Below are positions 25,563-33,884 of a DNA stretch of 64,000 nt, one piece after another. The stretch comes from Methylotenera_A sp040387035 (lineage in GTDB: Bacteria > Pseudomonadota > Gammaproteobacteria > Burkholderiales > Methylophilaceae): the NCBI GenBank assembly GCA_040387035.1, contig JAZKEN010000007.1, positions 1-64,000 on the forward strand, written 5' to 3'. The notes under the pieces were generated by a model. It was not told the origin of the DNA, made no database searches, and saw only the letters and a program-made list of their open reading frames with translations. Made by a program: the position numbers and the translations under genes. Position 1 is the first letter of the stretch, and the number at the start of each line of letters is the position of its first letter.

Positions 25563-28079
25563 TTAATGAGTTAACAAGCTCATTGCCCGGCTTAAATCAA
25601 CCGCTGAAGCGGCATATGTCTGCCAGGCATCGTTACCCTTATCTAAACGCGTGTGCGCATTAGCAACCGTCCAGTGGTCGCTACTTTTTAATGCGGGTAA
25701 TTCTTGCCAATCTACCGGCACGGAGATACCCATGCCGGCACGCGCGCGGGCCGACCAGGCACAAACCGTGGTGGCGTCTTCATCGTTACGCAGGTAATCG
25801 ATAAAAATTTTGCCAATGCGGTTTCTGGGACCGCTTTTCGCCACAAACCTGGCAGGAATCGTTTTGCTCATATGGTTCACAATGGCTTGCGAAAAGGTTT
25901 TAACCGTATCCCAATCGTGTATTGCCTGAATAGGCACCACCACGTGCAAACCTTTGCCGCCGCTGGTTTTTAGAAATGCCGGTAAATCCAATTGCGTTAA
26001 AAATGCCTGCATCAGCTGCGCGGCTTCCTGCACTTTTTGCCATGGCACATCTTCACCAGGGTCCAAGTCAAAAATCATGCGGTCAGGTTTGTCTAATGAC
26101 AGATTGCCGTTGTGGGTATGAAACTCAATCACATTCCATTGGGCAGAATAGGCGATGCCCTGTTTTTTGGATATTTCAATCAAAGCCGGTTTTTCATTAG
26201 CCTGTTCAATTTTTTTTACGCCGGACAGGCTTTTATTATTGGCATGTTTTTGAAAGAACAATTCACCGTTAATGCCGTCTGGCGCCCTTAAAAACGAAAC
26301 TGGCCGGTGTTGTAAGTGCGGCATCATTAAGTCACCCACCAGCTCGTAGTAGCGCACCAACTCTAATTTGGTGATGCCGCTTTGTGCATCGATTATTCTT
26401 TCGGGATGAGAAACCGACAGGCTTTTATGCGGCTTGAGAGTGGTTTTTTCGGCTTTCATATCTGCACTCACCAGCGCTTCGGGTTTCTCTCTTACAATTG
26501 TTTCAGGCTGTTTGTCTGTCCTTAACCCTTTAAAAACGCCATGCCTGATATGGCCGCTTTTTGTCCATTCAGCAAACTCCACTTCGGCAATAAGATCAGG
26601 TTTTACCCAGGTAATATTGCTTGGCGCAGCAATCGCATGCGACAGCGGGTTGCCAAGAATGGTGATGGCATCTAATTTTTGCTTGATAGCAGCCAGTGAT
26701 TTTTGATTAAAACCCGTACCTACATTGCCGACATGAATAAGCTTGCCAGCGTCAAATACCGCCAGTATCAAGGCGCCAAAGTGCGCACGCATACCATTGG
26801 GCGCGGTATAGCCGACAATGATGAATTCCTGCCTGTGGCTACATTTAAGTTTTAGCCAATTATCCGTTCGGCTGCAAACGTAAGGTGCATCTTTACGCTT
26901 TAAAATAATGCCTTCCAAACCAAGATTGCAGGCTGACTTGAGTAAATCCTGCGCTGGCGCTGTGAAATACTGGCTTAGGCGAATACAAGGCACATCTTTA
27001 TCGGTAAACAGGCTTTGTAATACCGTGCGCCTGTTGATAAGAGGCAGGGCGCGCAAATCTAAGCCATCAAAATAAACGACATCAAACACATAAAACACAA
27101 TGGATTCGGGTTTGCTTGCTTGATCGTTTTCAAACCATGTTTGCAAAGCGCCAAAATCGGGTATGCCTTGTGCATTATTCACCACGATTTCGCCGTCATA
27201 CCAGCCAGCGGGCCAGTTCAGTTTTGCGGCTTCTTGCTGTAAAAACAATAGTTTATGCGTCCAATCATTGCCATTGCGGGTAAAGAGCTTAATTTCACCC
27301 TGATCGATCCGCATCAACACCCGGTAGCCATCAAATTTAACTTCTGCCAGCCAGCGATGCGCTTCCGCTGGCGCTTTGTCGGCTAAGGTAGCCAGCTGCG
27401 GTTTTAAGTGGCCAGGTAGGTCTGCTTTCAGCGCTTTGTTTAAAATGGCGCTAACAGAAGCTGTTGAGGTTTCAATAGTCAGGCCTTCATCATTGCCGGC
27501 CTTTGCGCTGATAGGTGCAGGCGGAAAAGGGTAGCTATTGACACTGTCAGGATAAGAATCAACTACGCTAAATTCTTCATTCGATTTAGCTAGTGAATCT
27601 TTTTCTTTAATTAATAGCCAGGCTTGCTGCGGGCTATCATTTTTATTTTTAATGCGCACTAAAACCCATTTGCCATGTAGTTTTAGCCCGAATAATTCAA
27701 ACTTCAAATTGCCTTTAGAGTAGTCAGCGTCTGCATCATTTAAAGGCACCCAATAACCTTTATCCCAAATAATGACTTTGCCGGCGCCATACTGCTTGGC
27801 GGGGATAGTGCCTTCAAAACTTGAATAGGCGATAGGGTGGTCTTCTACATGCACCGCCATGCGCTTAATGCCAGGGTCATAACTGGGGCCTTTGGGGATG
27901 GCCCAACTTTTCATCACACCATTTAATTCCAGCCTAAAATCATAATGCAAACTGCTGGCCCAATGTTTCTGGATAACAAATTGCCGCACAGCCATCGATT
28001 TTCCGCCATTTTCAGGCTCAGGCGTAATCGAAAAATTTCTTTTAGCATGATAAGTTTGTAAAGATTTAATTGAATCCAT
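25563..28079 (-). CDS. ligD: Multifunctional DNA ligase D (phosphoesterase-ligase-polymerase)
   Basis: This 838-residue protein has three activities. Residues about 10-170 form the 3'-phosphoesterase, with FVIQKHWASSLHYDFRLE, WAIPKGPS, HVEDHPIAY and GTIPAKQYGAG. Residues about 215-530 form the ATP-dependent ligase. Its adenylated Lys248 is in EVKFDGYR, with DGEIVV, FDVVYFDG, GLEGIILKRKDAPY and WLKLKC following. Residues about 550-830 form the primase-type polymerase, with FDLDPGEDVPW and TSGGKGLHVVVP. The PE-LIG-POL order is the usual proteobacterial one. With Ku it repairs double-strand breaks without a template. A TGTGCG-type motif with a TACTAT -10 box lies just upstream, implying regulated expression. 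Confidence 0.96.
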   Translation of the reverse strand: MDSIKSLQTYHAKRNFSITPEPENGGKSMAVRQFVIQKHWASSLHYDFRLELNGVMKSWAIPKGPSYDPGIKRMAVHVEDHPIAYSSFEGTIPAKQYGAGKVIIWDKGYWVPLNDADADYSKGNLKFELFGLKLHGKWVLVRIKNKNDSPQQAWLLIKEKDSLAKSNEEFSVVDSYPDSVNSYPFPPAPISAKAGNDEGLTIETSTASVSAILNKALKADLPGHLKPQLATLADKAPAEAHRWLAEVKFDGYRVLMRIDQGEIKLFTRNGNDWTHKLLFLQQEAAKLNWPAGWYDGEIVVNNAQGIPDFGALQTWFENDQASKPESIVFYVFDVVYFDGLDLRALPLINRRTVLQSLFTDKDVPCIRLSQYFTAPAQDLLKSACNLGLEGIILKRKDAPYVCSRTDNWLKLKCSHRQEFIIVGYTAPNGMRAHFGALILAVFDAGKLIHVGNVGTGFNQKSLAAIKQKLDAITILGNPLSHAIAAPSNITWVKPDLIAEVEFAEWTKSGHIRHGVFKGLRTDKQPETIVREKPEALVSADMKAEKTTLKPHKSLSVSHPERIIDAQSGITKLELVRYYELVGDLMMPHLQHRPVSFLRAPDGINGELFFQKHANNKSLSGVKKIEQANEKPALIEISKKQGIAYSAQWNVIEFHTHNGNLSLDKPDRMIFDLDPGEDVPWQKVQEAAQLMQAFLTQLDLPAFLKTSGGKGLHVVVPIQAIHDWDTVKTFSQAIVNHMSKTIPARFVAKSGPRNRIGKIFIDYLRNDEDATTVCAWSARARAGMGISVPVDWQELPALKSSDHWTVANAHTRLDKGNDAWQTYAASAVDLSRAMSLLTH

Positions 28080-28122
28080 TACTTTTCAAACCTAAAATTT
28101 GCAATTTACACAAGATAGATAA

Positions 28123-28165
28123 ATAGTAGCGGACGTTTTAATTTGGCGCTGTTAACTGGCGCACA
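28123..28165 (-). promoter_or_regulatory. TGTGCG-type promoter motif of the ligD-ku-SDR operon
   Basis: On the minus strand, TGTGCGCCAGTTAACAGCG (28165 to 28147) is followed after 18 bases by TACTAT (28128 to 28123). The ligD ATG starts 44 bases further on. The match to the recurring motif is complete at TGTGCG, A9 and A14-C15-A-G. Confidence 0.6.
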
Positions 28166-28265
28166 CAGTCAGTAATTGATTAGGGTTTTTGCATCATCAA
28201 CCCGTCATTTTCATTTACGAGTATTCAATCCCCACCTTATGTTTAAGAGCATTAGCTTAAATACA

Positions 28266-28289
28266 AACCGCCGCTAGATTGCGGCGGTT
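28266..28289 (-). terminator. Strong hairpin after the hemerythrin gene
   Basis: AACCGCCGC (28266-28274) pairs perfectly with GCGGCGGTT (28281-28289) over a 6-base loop. On the minus strand it is followed by TTTGTATTT, an interrupted T-run. It is probably the terminator of the leftward hemerythrin operon, which ends at 28375. The remaining bases between 28166 and 28374 show nothing else. Confidence 0.55.
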
Positions 28290-28374
28290 AGCAAGAGATG
28301 CAACGCAAAAATGGTTAATATAGATCCATCATTTGTTGCACTGGATATTGACCTCATCAAAAAACATTTATACC

Positions 28375-28857
28375 TTAAGAATACTTTTCAGAAAGCTGCA
28401 ATTTACGTTCCGCCATTAAAACGCCGAGTTCCGTCATATCCAATTTAGAGCTTTTGGCTTCTGGAAACATTTCGCCTTCTTCCTCTTTAACGTGGTGTTT
28501 TACATATTCGCTTAATACTTTGATTTTGGCGTCAAACATATCGCCGTTTGGCTCTACACCTTTGACTTCGCTAATCAAATTTTTAAGGGTTTTATGTTCA
28601 ATCGTGGCTTCAGGCACCAGTTCATGGTCTTTCAATGCCGTTTGCACGGCCGGATAAAATATTTCTTCTTCAATTTGCGCATGAATGGTTAATTCTTTGC
28701 AAATTTCTTCCACTAATTGCTTTTTCTTTGCTACTGAGCTGGTGATCTCATAATCAGAAAACAATGACGCCACTAATTTGTGGTCTGCCTTTAGCATGGC
28801 GGTAGCGTCCTGCTTGGTACTGGATTTATGGGTAGTTGTTTTGCCGGTAGATAACAT
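28375..28857 (-). CDS. Hemerythrin HHE-domain protein
   Basis: This 160-residue protein starts at the second of two close ATG codons, which has the better spacing from GGAG. It has the four-helix hemerythrin pattern with metal ligands in order: LKADHKLVASLF, IHAQIEEEIFYPAV, ATIEHKTLKNLI and YVKHHVKEEEGEMFPEA. These bind a di-iron centre. Such HHE proteins are linked to oxygen, nitric oxide or oxidative stress; the exact role is unknown. The last residues (LAERKLQLSEKYS) are helical. It is the last gene of a leftward group with a 23-residue peptide gene and a membrane-protein gene, which share a TGTGCG-type promoter upstream. Confidence 0.9.
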   Translation of the reverse strand: MLSTGKTTTHKSSTKQDATAMLKADHKLVASLFSDYEITSSVAKKKQLVEEICKELTIHAQIEEEIFYPAVQTALKDHELVPEATIEHKTLKNLISEVKGVEPNGDMFDAKIKVLSEYVKHHVKEEEGEMFPEAKSSKLDMTELGVLMAERKLQLSEKYS

Positions 28858-28899
28858 GTTCATTCTCCAAAGTTAGGTAAATCAAGTTACTAATAACGG

Positions 28900-28971
28900 T
28901 TAAGTAAATAGTGCGATTAAAATAATGATTGGGATTGGAATTCCAATAAACCAAAGTAGTAGTGAACGCAT
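28900..28971 (-). CDS. 23-residue membrane peptide
   Basis: This very small gene starts at ATG eight bases after AGGAG. The peptide opens MRSLLLWF, continues GIPIPIIIL and ends IALFT. It is a single hydrophobic helix with a Pro-Ile-Pro core and one positive charge near the N-terminus, so it should insert in the inner membrane with its N-terminus in the cytoplasm. I have an impression of similar short proteins near stress genes in other proteobacteria, but that is unverified. It lies between the hemerythrin gene and the membrane-protein gene in the same direction. Most gene finders would miss it. Confidence 0.7.
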   Translation of the reverse strand: MRSLLLWFIGIPIPIIILIALFT

Positions 28972-29044
28972 ATAAGCTCCTAGTAATAAAGTTAAATCGG
29001 GTGGGGTTTAAGCACTCATGCGAATAAGTGGTGAATTTGTTTGC

Positions 29045-29949
29045 TTATAAATCGGCTTGGTCGTCACGCCACCTGCCGCCCAAGGTTGCTGCAAAACTTG
29101 CGCTAAATGCGCCCAAGAGCAAGAAAACAAAAAACCATAAAGCGGTATTTGCTGCAACAACACGCGCTTTTTCAGTGGCCACTTTAGCTTCAGCTATTTT
29201 TTCTTGCATCGCCGCAAAAGCTTTGCTTACACGTAAATTGGCTTCCGCTTGTGTGCTACCAGTTTGTTGTGCGATCAGGTAGGAAACGTATTGCAAATCC
29301 TTTGGCGGCAAGGTATCGGCGTTTGAGTTGTGGGCAAAAATGCTCACTACCTGCGCAATACTTGATGAATTGTTGTCAGCTGAAAGCGCGTTAGCCGAAT
29401 AAGTACTAACAGGATTTAAGGTATCAGGATCAGGGTTGCCATTTGCTGCAGCATCATTATTGTTGAGGCTATTTGGGTCTGAAACCGGCTTGTTGTAAGC
29501 GCTTTCATCCCTAAACAAATCGCTTGCCAGGTAGTTAACAAAATTACTTTGCAGGGATGAAGTATTGTTGCCATCGGACGCGTCCTTGCCAGTGGCGCTT
29601 GCCAAAGCGGTTGCTGCAGCACCGCCAATCATATCGCCACCTGTTTTAGCCGTGGNNNNNNNNNNNNNNNNNNNNNNNNNNNNNNNNNNNNNNNNNNNNN
29701 NNNNNNNNNNNNNNNNNNNNNNNNNNNNNNNNNNNNNNNNNNNNNNNNNNNNNNNCCAAAACCGAGGATAACCAATACTAAAGATAAAGCAGAGGCGGCA
29801 ACACTGCCGGCAATGATGGCACTCCAGGAAACTGCTGAAACATTGTTTAGATTTGCATCATTTAACTTTTTACCATTACGTAGCGCAAAATTTTCCTGTG
29901 TGGAATCCGCATTAAAATTTCTACTGTAATCAGTTTCTAGAGCATTCAT
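29045..29949 (-). CDS. Multi-pass membrane protein, middle part lost in a gap
   Basis: The start is the second of two close ATG codons, with GGGAG at good spacing. The N-terminal part has a soluble segment and a membrane helix (VSWSAIIAGSVAASALSLVLVILGF). After 100 Ns (29656-29755) the frame resumes with GGAAATALASATG, a long Asn/Ser/Asp-rich loop (DFFRD-type YLASDLFRDESAY), a helical segment rich in Ala, and a last membrane helix ending AATLGGRWRDDQ. The two halves are not in one frame if the gap is exactly 100 bases, and no flanking repeat exists. Real sequence is therefore missing here, probably one or two further helices. Similar proteins are uncharacterised and stress-linked. It is the first gene of the hemerythrin operon. 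Confidence 0.75.
29656..29755. other. True scaffold gap (100 N) in the membrane-protein gene
   Basis: Unlike the other three gaps, the sequences on either side share no repeat. The length of 100 is a placeholder, and the coding frame does not carry across it. Confidence 0.85.
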
Positions 29950-29976
29950 TTTCATTCTCCCAAAGTGAAATGAAAA

Positions 29977-30018
29977 TTTATCATGTGCTAAGCGGCAGCC
30001 TCCGTCTGTTACCGCACA
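29977..30018 (-). promoter_or_regulatory. TGTGCG-type promoter motif of the membrane protein/hemerythrin operon
   Basis: On the minus strand, TGTGCGGTAACAGACGGAG (30018 to 30000) is followed after 17 bases by GATAAA (29982 to 29977). The start codon is 27 bases further. The match includes TGTGCG, A9, A14-C15 and GGA. Nothing else was recognised between here and the ppiD start. Confidence 0.6.
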
Positions 30019-30212
30019 TTTTCTGCACTTAACTCACTTAACCCATTTAACTCACTTAACCCAGCCCTTAATCATCAATTAACTTTGCGCTGTTTATACC
30101 CAACTGGCTGTTTGCATGCGCAATTGTTATATAATGATTGCCGCTAGATTAATAGCCATTCAGGCTAGTAGTCACCCATTAAATTCTGGTTAAGATTTTA
30201 GAAAGTTTAGTT

Positions 30213-32108
30213 ATGTTAGATTCGATTCGTAATCACACGCAAGGCTGGTTGGCAAAAGTTATTTTGGCTTTAATCACGATTCCATTTGCACTATTTGGTA
30301 TTGACTCATACTTTAACGATGCCGGCAGCAATGTGGCAATTGCCAAAGTAAATGGCGATAAAATTTCCATTCAGGAATACAGCAATGCCATCGACAACGT
30401 GCGTAATCGTTTACAGTCAGAAGGCCAAAAAGTAGATGCTGCCATGTTGGAAAGCCCGGAGCTAAAGCAATCGGTGCTGGATGGCTTGATTACGCGCCGT
30501 TTGGTTAACGAAGAGATTCAAAAGTCTAAATTTAAAATCAGTGATGAACAGCTGAGCACTTATATTTTAGGCATGCCAGAGTTCCAGCAGGATGGTAAAT
30601 TCTCTGAAGATATTTACCAAAAAACACTCGCGCAGAATAAATTAACCGTAAGTAAATTTGAAAACGACAGGCGTAATGAATTGCTTACGCAGCAAGCGCG
30701 TGAAGGCTTGAGCTTGCTAGTTTCGGTGCCAAAAGGCGTAGCCGAACACGCCTTGAAATTTGCCTTCCAACAACGTGATGTCAGTTTTGCAGAAATCAAA
30801 ACGGCACAATTTGTATCGCAAGTTAATATCACGCCTGAACAAGTAAAAGCTTATTACGACCAACATAAAGACAAATTCAAGGTGCCAGAGCAAGTTAAGC
30901 TGGAGTTTGCCTTGCTATCCGCGGCTGGTTTGGTCGCGCAGATGCAAGTGACAGACGCAGAGGTAAAACAGTTTTATGATGAAAATGCGGCTAAATTCCA
31001 AGGCGATGAGCAACGTCAAGCCAGCCATATTTTGATCGGCTTTGGTGTAACCGCAACGCCTGAAGAAAAAGCCGCTGCAAAGGATAAAGCGGCCGATATT
31101 TTGCTGCAGTTGAAAAAAGACCCGTCACGTTTTGAAGAGTTGGCAATCAAGAATTCGCAAGATCCCGGATCTGCCACAAAAGGCGGTGATCTAGGCAGCT
31201 TTGGTCGCGGCGCGATGGTAAAGCCATTTGAAGACACCGTATTTGCCATGAAAGTCAATCAAATCAGTGATTTGGTTGAATCCGAGTTTGGTTATCACAT
31301 CATTAAATTAAACGGCATTACAGGGCAATCTTCTTCTTTCGATAGCATGAAGCCACAGATTAAAGGTGAACTACTGTTTCAAAAAGCACAGGCTAAATAT
31401 GCAGAACTGGCCGATGATTTTAGCAATACCGTTTATGAACAATCCGGCAGCCTGAAACCGGCAGCTGAAAAGTTTGGTTTGCAAGTGCAAACCGGCCCTT
31501 GGATGAGTCGTGAAGAGGGTGCCAAGTTTTTCAAGAATGACAAGTTGATGAGCCTGGTGTTTTCAGATGATGTATTGAAAGAAAAGCGCAATTCTGAAGC
31601 CGTAGAAGTATCGCCCAATAATCTGGTGTCAGCGCGAGTGCTGGAATATAAGCCTGCTGCGCCGCGTAGTTTTGATGAGGTTAAGGGTGGCATCGAAGCT
31701 TTATTGAAACTTGAACAAGCTTCTAAGATGACGGCTGAAAAGGGTTTGGCTACTTTGGCCAAACTTAAATCGGGTAGTGCTGCTGCTGACTTAGACTGGA
31801 TTCCGCCAGTAACGGTTGACCGTAAAAATGCACAAGGCTTAACAGAGTTGGTGATGAAGCAGGCGTTTAAAATTGATGCCAGTAAATTGCCGGCTTATGC
31901 GGGTTATATGGATGGCAATAAGGCTTACACCATTGTACAAGTGAGCCGTGTCGATAACGCGATAAACGCAGACGCGAAACAAACGGCTAATGCAGAGTTT
32001 GAAGCCGCAGTGGCTGCAGAGTATATGAGCGCTTATGGAAAATCGCTAAAAGCAAAAGGCGATGTAGTAGTGAATCGCAAATTACTGGAAACCAATCTGG
32101 ATAATTAA
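30213..32108 (+). CDS. ppiD: Periplasmic folding factor PpiD-like peptidyl-prolyl isomerase
   Basis: This 631-residue protein is anchored by one N-terminal membrane helix (about 12-30, WLAKVILALITIPFALFGI), with the rest in the periplasm. A SurA-like N-terminal chaperone domain spans about 40-220 (VNGDKISIQEYSNAI). A parvulin rotamase domain spans about 265-360, with ASHILIGF, FEELAIKNSQDPGSATKGGDLGSFGRGAMVKPFE and FGYHIIKL. A C-terminal SurA-like part follows. PpiD assists newly exported outer-membrane and periplasmic proteins near the Sec translocon. Length and layout are standard. It is a single gene followed by a strong bidirectional terminator and convergent with fabI. Confidence 0.92.
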   Translation: MLDSIRNHTQGWLAKVILALITIPFALFGIDSYFNDAGSNVAIAKVNGDKISIQEYSNAIDNVRNRLQSEGQKVDAAMLESPELKQSVLDGLITRRLVNEEIQKSKFKISDEQLSTYILGMPEFQQDGKFSEDIYQKTLAQNKLTVSKFENDRRNELLTQQAREGLSLLVSVPKGVAEHALKFAFQQRDVSFAEIKTAQFVSQVNITPEQVKAYYDQHKDKFKVPEQVKLEFALLSAAGLVAQMQVTDAEVKQFYDENAAKFQGDEQRQASHILIGFGVTATPEEKAAAKDKAADILLQLKKDPSRFEELAIKNSQDPGSATKGGDLGSFGRGAMVKPFEDTVFAMKVNQISDLVESEFGYHIIKLNGITGQSSSFDSMKPQIKGELLFQKAQAKYAELADDFSNTVYEQSGSLKPAAEKFGLQVQTGPWMSREEGAKFFKNDKLMSLVFSDDVLKEKRNSEAVEVSPNNLVSARVLEYKPAAPRSFDEVKGGIEALLKLEQASKMTAEKGLATLAKLKSGSAAADLDWIPPVTVDRKNAQGLTELVMKQAFKIDASKLPAYAGYMDGNKAYTIVQVSRVDNAINADAKQTANAEFEAAVAAEYMSAYGKSLKAKGDVVVNRKLLETNLDN

Positions 32109-32130
32109 TACTGATTGCTTCTGAAATAAA

Positions 32131-32163
32131 AAAAGCCGATATTAAAATATCGGCTTTTTGTTT
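32131..32163. terminator. Bidirectional terminator between ppiD and fabI
   Basis: AAAAGCCGATATT (32131-32143) pairs perfectly with AATATCGGCTTTT (32146-32158). An A-run lies on the left and T's on the right, so it can end both the rightward ppiD and the leftward fabI transcripts. Confidence 0.9.
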
Positions 32164-32184
32164 TGGTGCTTTTAAATGCGCTAC

Positions 32185-32970
32185 TTAATCGATTTGGCCA
32201 GCCGCGGTGATATTCATACCGCCATCCACATAAGTGATCTCGCCGGTAATGCCAGACGCTAAATCACTGCACAGGAATGCGGCTGTGTTGCCCACCTCTT
32301 CGATGGTGACATTACGGCGTAATGCCGCGTGGCGCTCATTGAAGCCAATCATCTTGTCGAAATCGGCAATGCCTGACGCCGCTAAGGTTTTAATAGGGCC
32401 TGCAGACACCGCATTGACACGAATGCCACGCGGGCCCAGGCTTTGTGCTAGATAGCGCACGTTAGCCTCTAAGCTGGCTTTAGCCACGCCCATCACATTG
32501 TAGTTTGGCATGGTACGCTCTGCGCCCAAGTAGCTTAATGTCAGCAAGCTGCCATTACGGCCTTGCATCATCGGGTAAGCGGCTTTGGCCAATGCTGAAA
32601 AACTGTATGAACTGATATCGTGGGCGATGCGGAAGTATTCACGGTTCACCGCATCTAAATAGTCGCCGTCTAATGCCACTTTTGGCACAAAGGCTAATGA
32701 GTGCACAACGCTATCCAGGCCATCCCAATGTTTGGCAAGCGCAGGAAAGAGGGCGTCAATCTGCGCATCTTCGGCTACATCACAGGGCAGCACAATTTTA
32801 GAATCGAAATCAGCCGCCAGGCCCGCTACGCGGTCTGCATGTTTTTCCAACTGATAGGTAAAGGCCAGTTCTGCACCTTCACGCTTCATCGCAGCGGCAA
32901 TGCCGTAAGCGATGGAACGATTACTAAGTAGACCTGCGATTAATACTTTTTTTCCGGCTAAAAATCCCAT
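32185..32970 (-). CDS. fabI: Enoyl-ACP reductase (NADH), FabI
   Basis: This 261-residue enzyme performs the last reduction of each fatty-acid elongation cycle. The N-terminal FLAGKKVLIAGLLSNRSIAYGIAAAM is the typical FabI coenzyme loop, and DSVVHSLAFVPK follows. The catalytic pair is in NYNVMGVAKASLEANVRYLA (Tyr-x6-Lys, as in FabI rather than the x3 of other SDRs). GPIKTLAASGI, EEVGNTAAFLCSDLASGITGEITYVDGG and the length are standard. It lies at the end of a leftward run after the ABC permease genes, which may be co-transcribed with it; a gap of about 75 bases separates them. Confidence 0.96.
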   Translation of the reverse strand: MGFLAGKKVLIAGLLSNRSIAYGIAAAMKREGAELAFTYQLEKHADRVAGLAADFDSKIVLPCDVAEDAQIDALFPALAKHWDGLDSVVHSLAFVPKVALDGDYLDAVNREYFRIAHDISSYSFSALAKAAYPMMQGRNGSLLTLSYLGAERTMPNYNVMGVAKASLEANVRYLAQSLGPRGIRVNAVSAGPIKTLAASGIADFDKMIGFNERHAALRRNVTIEEVGNTAAFLCSDLASGITGEITYVDGGMNITAAGQID

Positions 32971-33044
32971 AACGAATCCTGATAAATGATGATGTATTTC
33001 AAATGACTATTTAAGCGAATTATTCGTGCTGTTTATTAAACTCG

Positions 33045-33881
33045 CTATTTATTATTCGATCTAGGGTCTAGCGCGTCGCGCAGACCTTCCCCTAGCAAAT
33101 TATACCCCAACACCGTAATTAAAATGGCAAGACCCGGGAATAGCGATAACCACCAGGCGAATTGGATATATTCTTTTCCATCGGTAAGGATATTGCCCCA
33201 TGAGGCCTGCGGTGCTTGTACGCCTAAACCTAAAAAGCTTAAGCCGGATTCCATTAGCACAGCGCCTGCGACACCTAACACGGCGCTGACGATGATGGGT
33301 GTCAGGCTATTGGGTAACAGATGTGTAAAAATCAAGCGCGCATCTTTAGCGCCTAATGTGCGCGATGCCAGCACAAATTCGCGACCACTTAGGCTCAGGA
33401 ATTCAGCACGCACCAAGCGCGTGACACCCATCCAGGACGTTAACCCGATCACAATCATGATATTCCAGATGGATGGCGTTAAAAAAGCGATAACGGCTAA
33501 TATCAGGAAAAAACTGGGGATGGACAGCATCACATCCACCAGGCGCATGATAAAGGTATCGACCCAGCCACGATAGTAGCCAGAGATAGCGCCCAAAACG
33601 ATGCCGATAGCGGTGGCGATACCGACCGCAACCAGGCCCACCAGCAGCGATATGCGGCCGCCATGCAGCATGCGGCTCAGCACATCACGGCCAAGGCCGT
33701 CCGTGCCCATCCAGTGCTGCCAGGATGGCCCAAGCAGGATAGCTTTCACGTCGATATCGTTCGGGTCATAAGGCGAAATAAAGGGTGCCAGCATGGCCAG
33801 GATAAACACGCTGACGATGATGATAAAGCCGACCATTGCCAGCGGATTGGAGAGGGCTCTTTTGAACAGGGCTTTATTCAT
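33045..33881 (-). CDS. Peptide-type ABC transporter permease (DppC/OppC family)
   Basis: This 278-residue inner-membrane protein has six predicted helices. The N-terminal part (SNPLAMVGFIIIVSVFILAMLAPFISPYDPNDID) and WMGTDGLGRDVLSRMLHGGRISLLVG are the OppC/DppC signature. The cytoplasmic coupling motif is in VLASRTLGAKDARLIFTHLLPN. QAPQASWGNIL and GLRDALDPR close the protein. Its start is three bases after the stop codon of the partner permease gene, so the two are coupled. The ATPase subunits that should power it are not in this window. Confidence 0.93.
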   Translation of the reverse strand: MNKALFKRALSNPLAMVGFIIIVSVFILAMLAPFISPYDPNDIDVKAILLGPSWQHWMGTDGLGRDVLSRMLHGGRISLLVGLVAVGIATAIGIVLGAISGYYRGWVDTFIMRLVDVMLSIPSFFLILAVIAFLTPSIWNIMIVIGLTSWMGVTRLVRAEFLSLSGREFVLASRTLGAKDARLIFTHLLPNSLTPIIVSAVLGVAGAVLMESGLSFLGLGVQAPQASWGNILTDGKEYIQFAWWLSLFPGLAILITVLGYNLLGEGLRDALDPRSNNK

Positions 33882-33884
33882 CGG

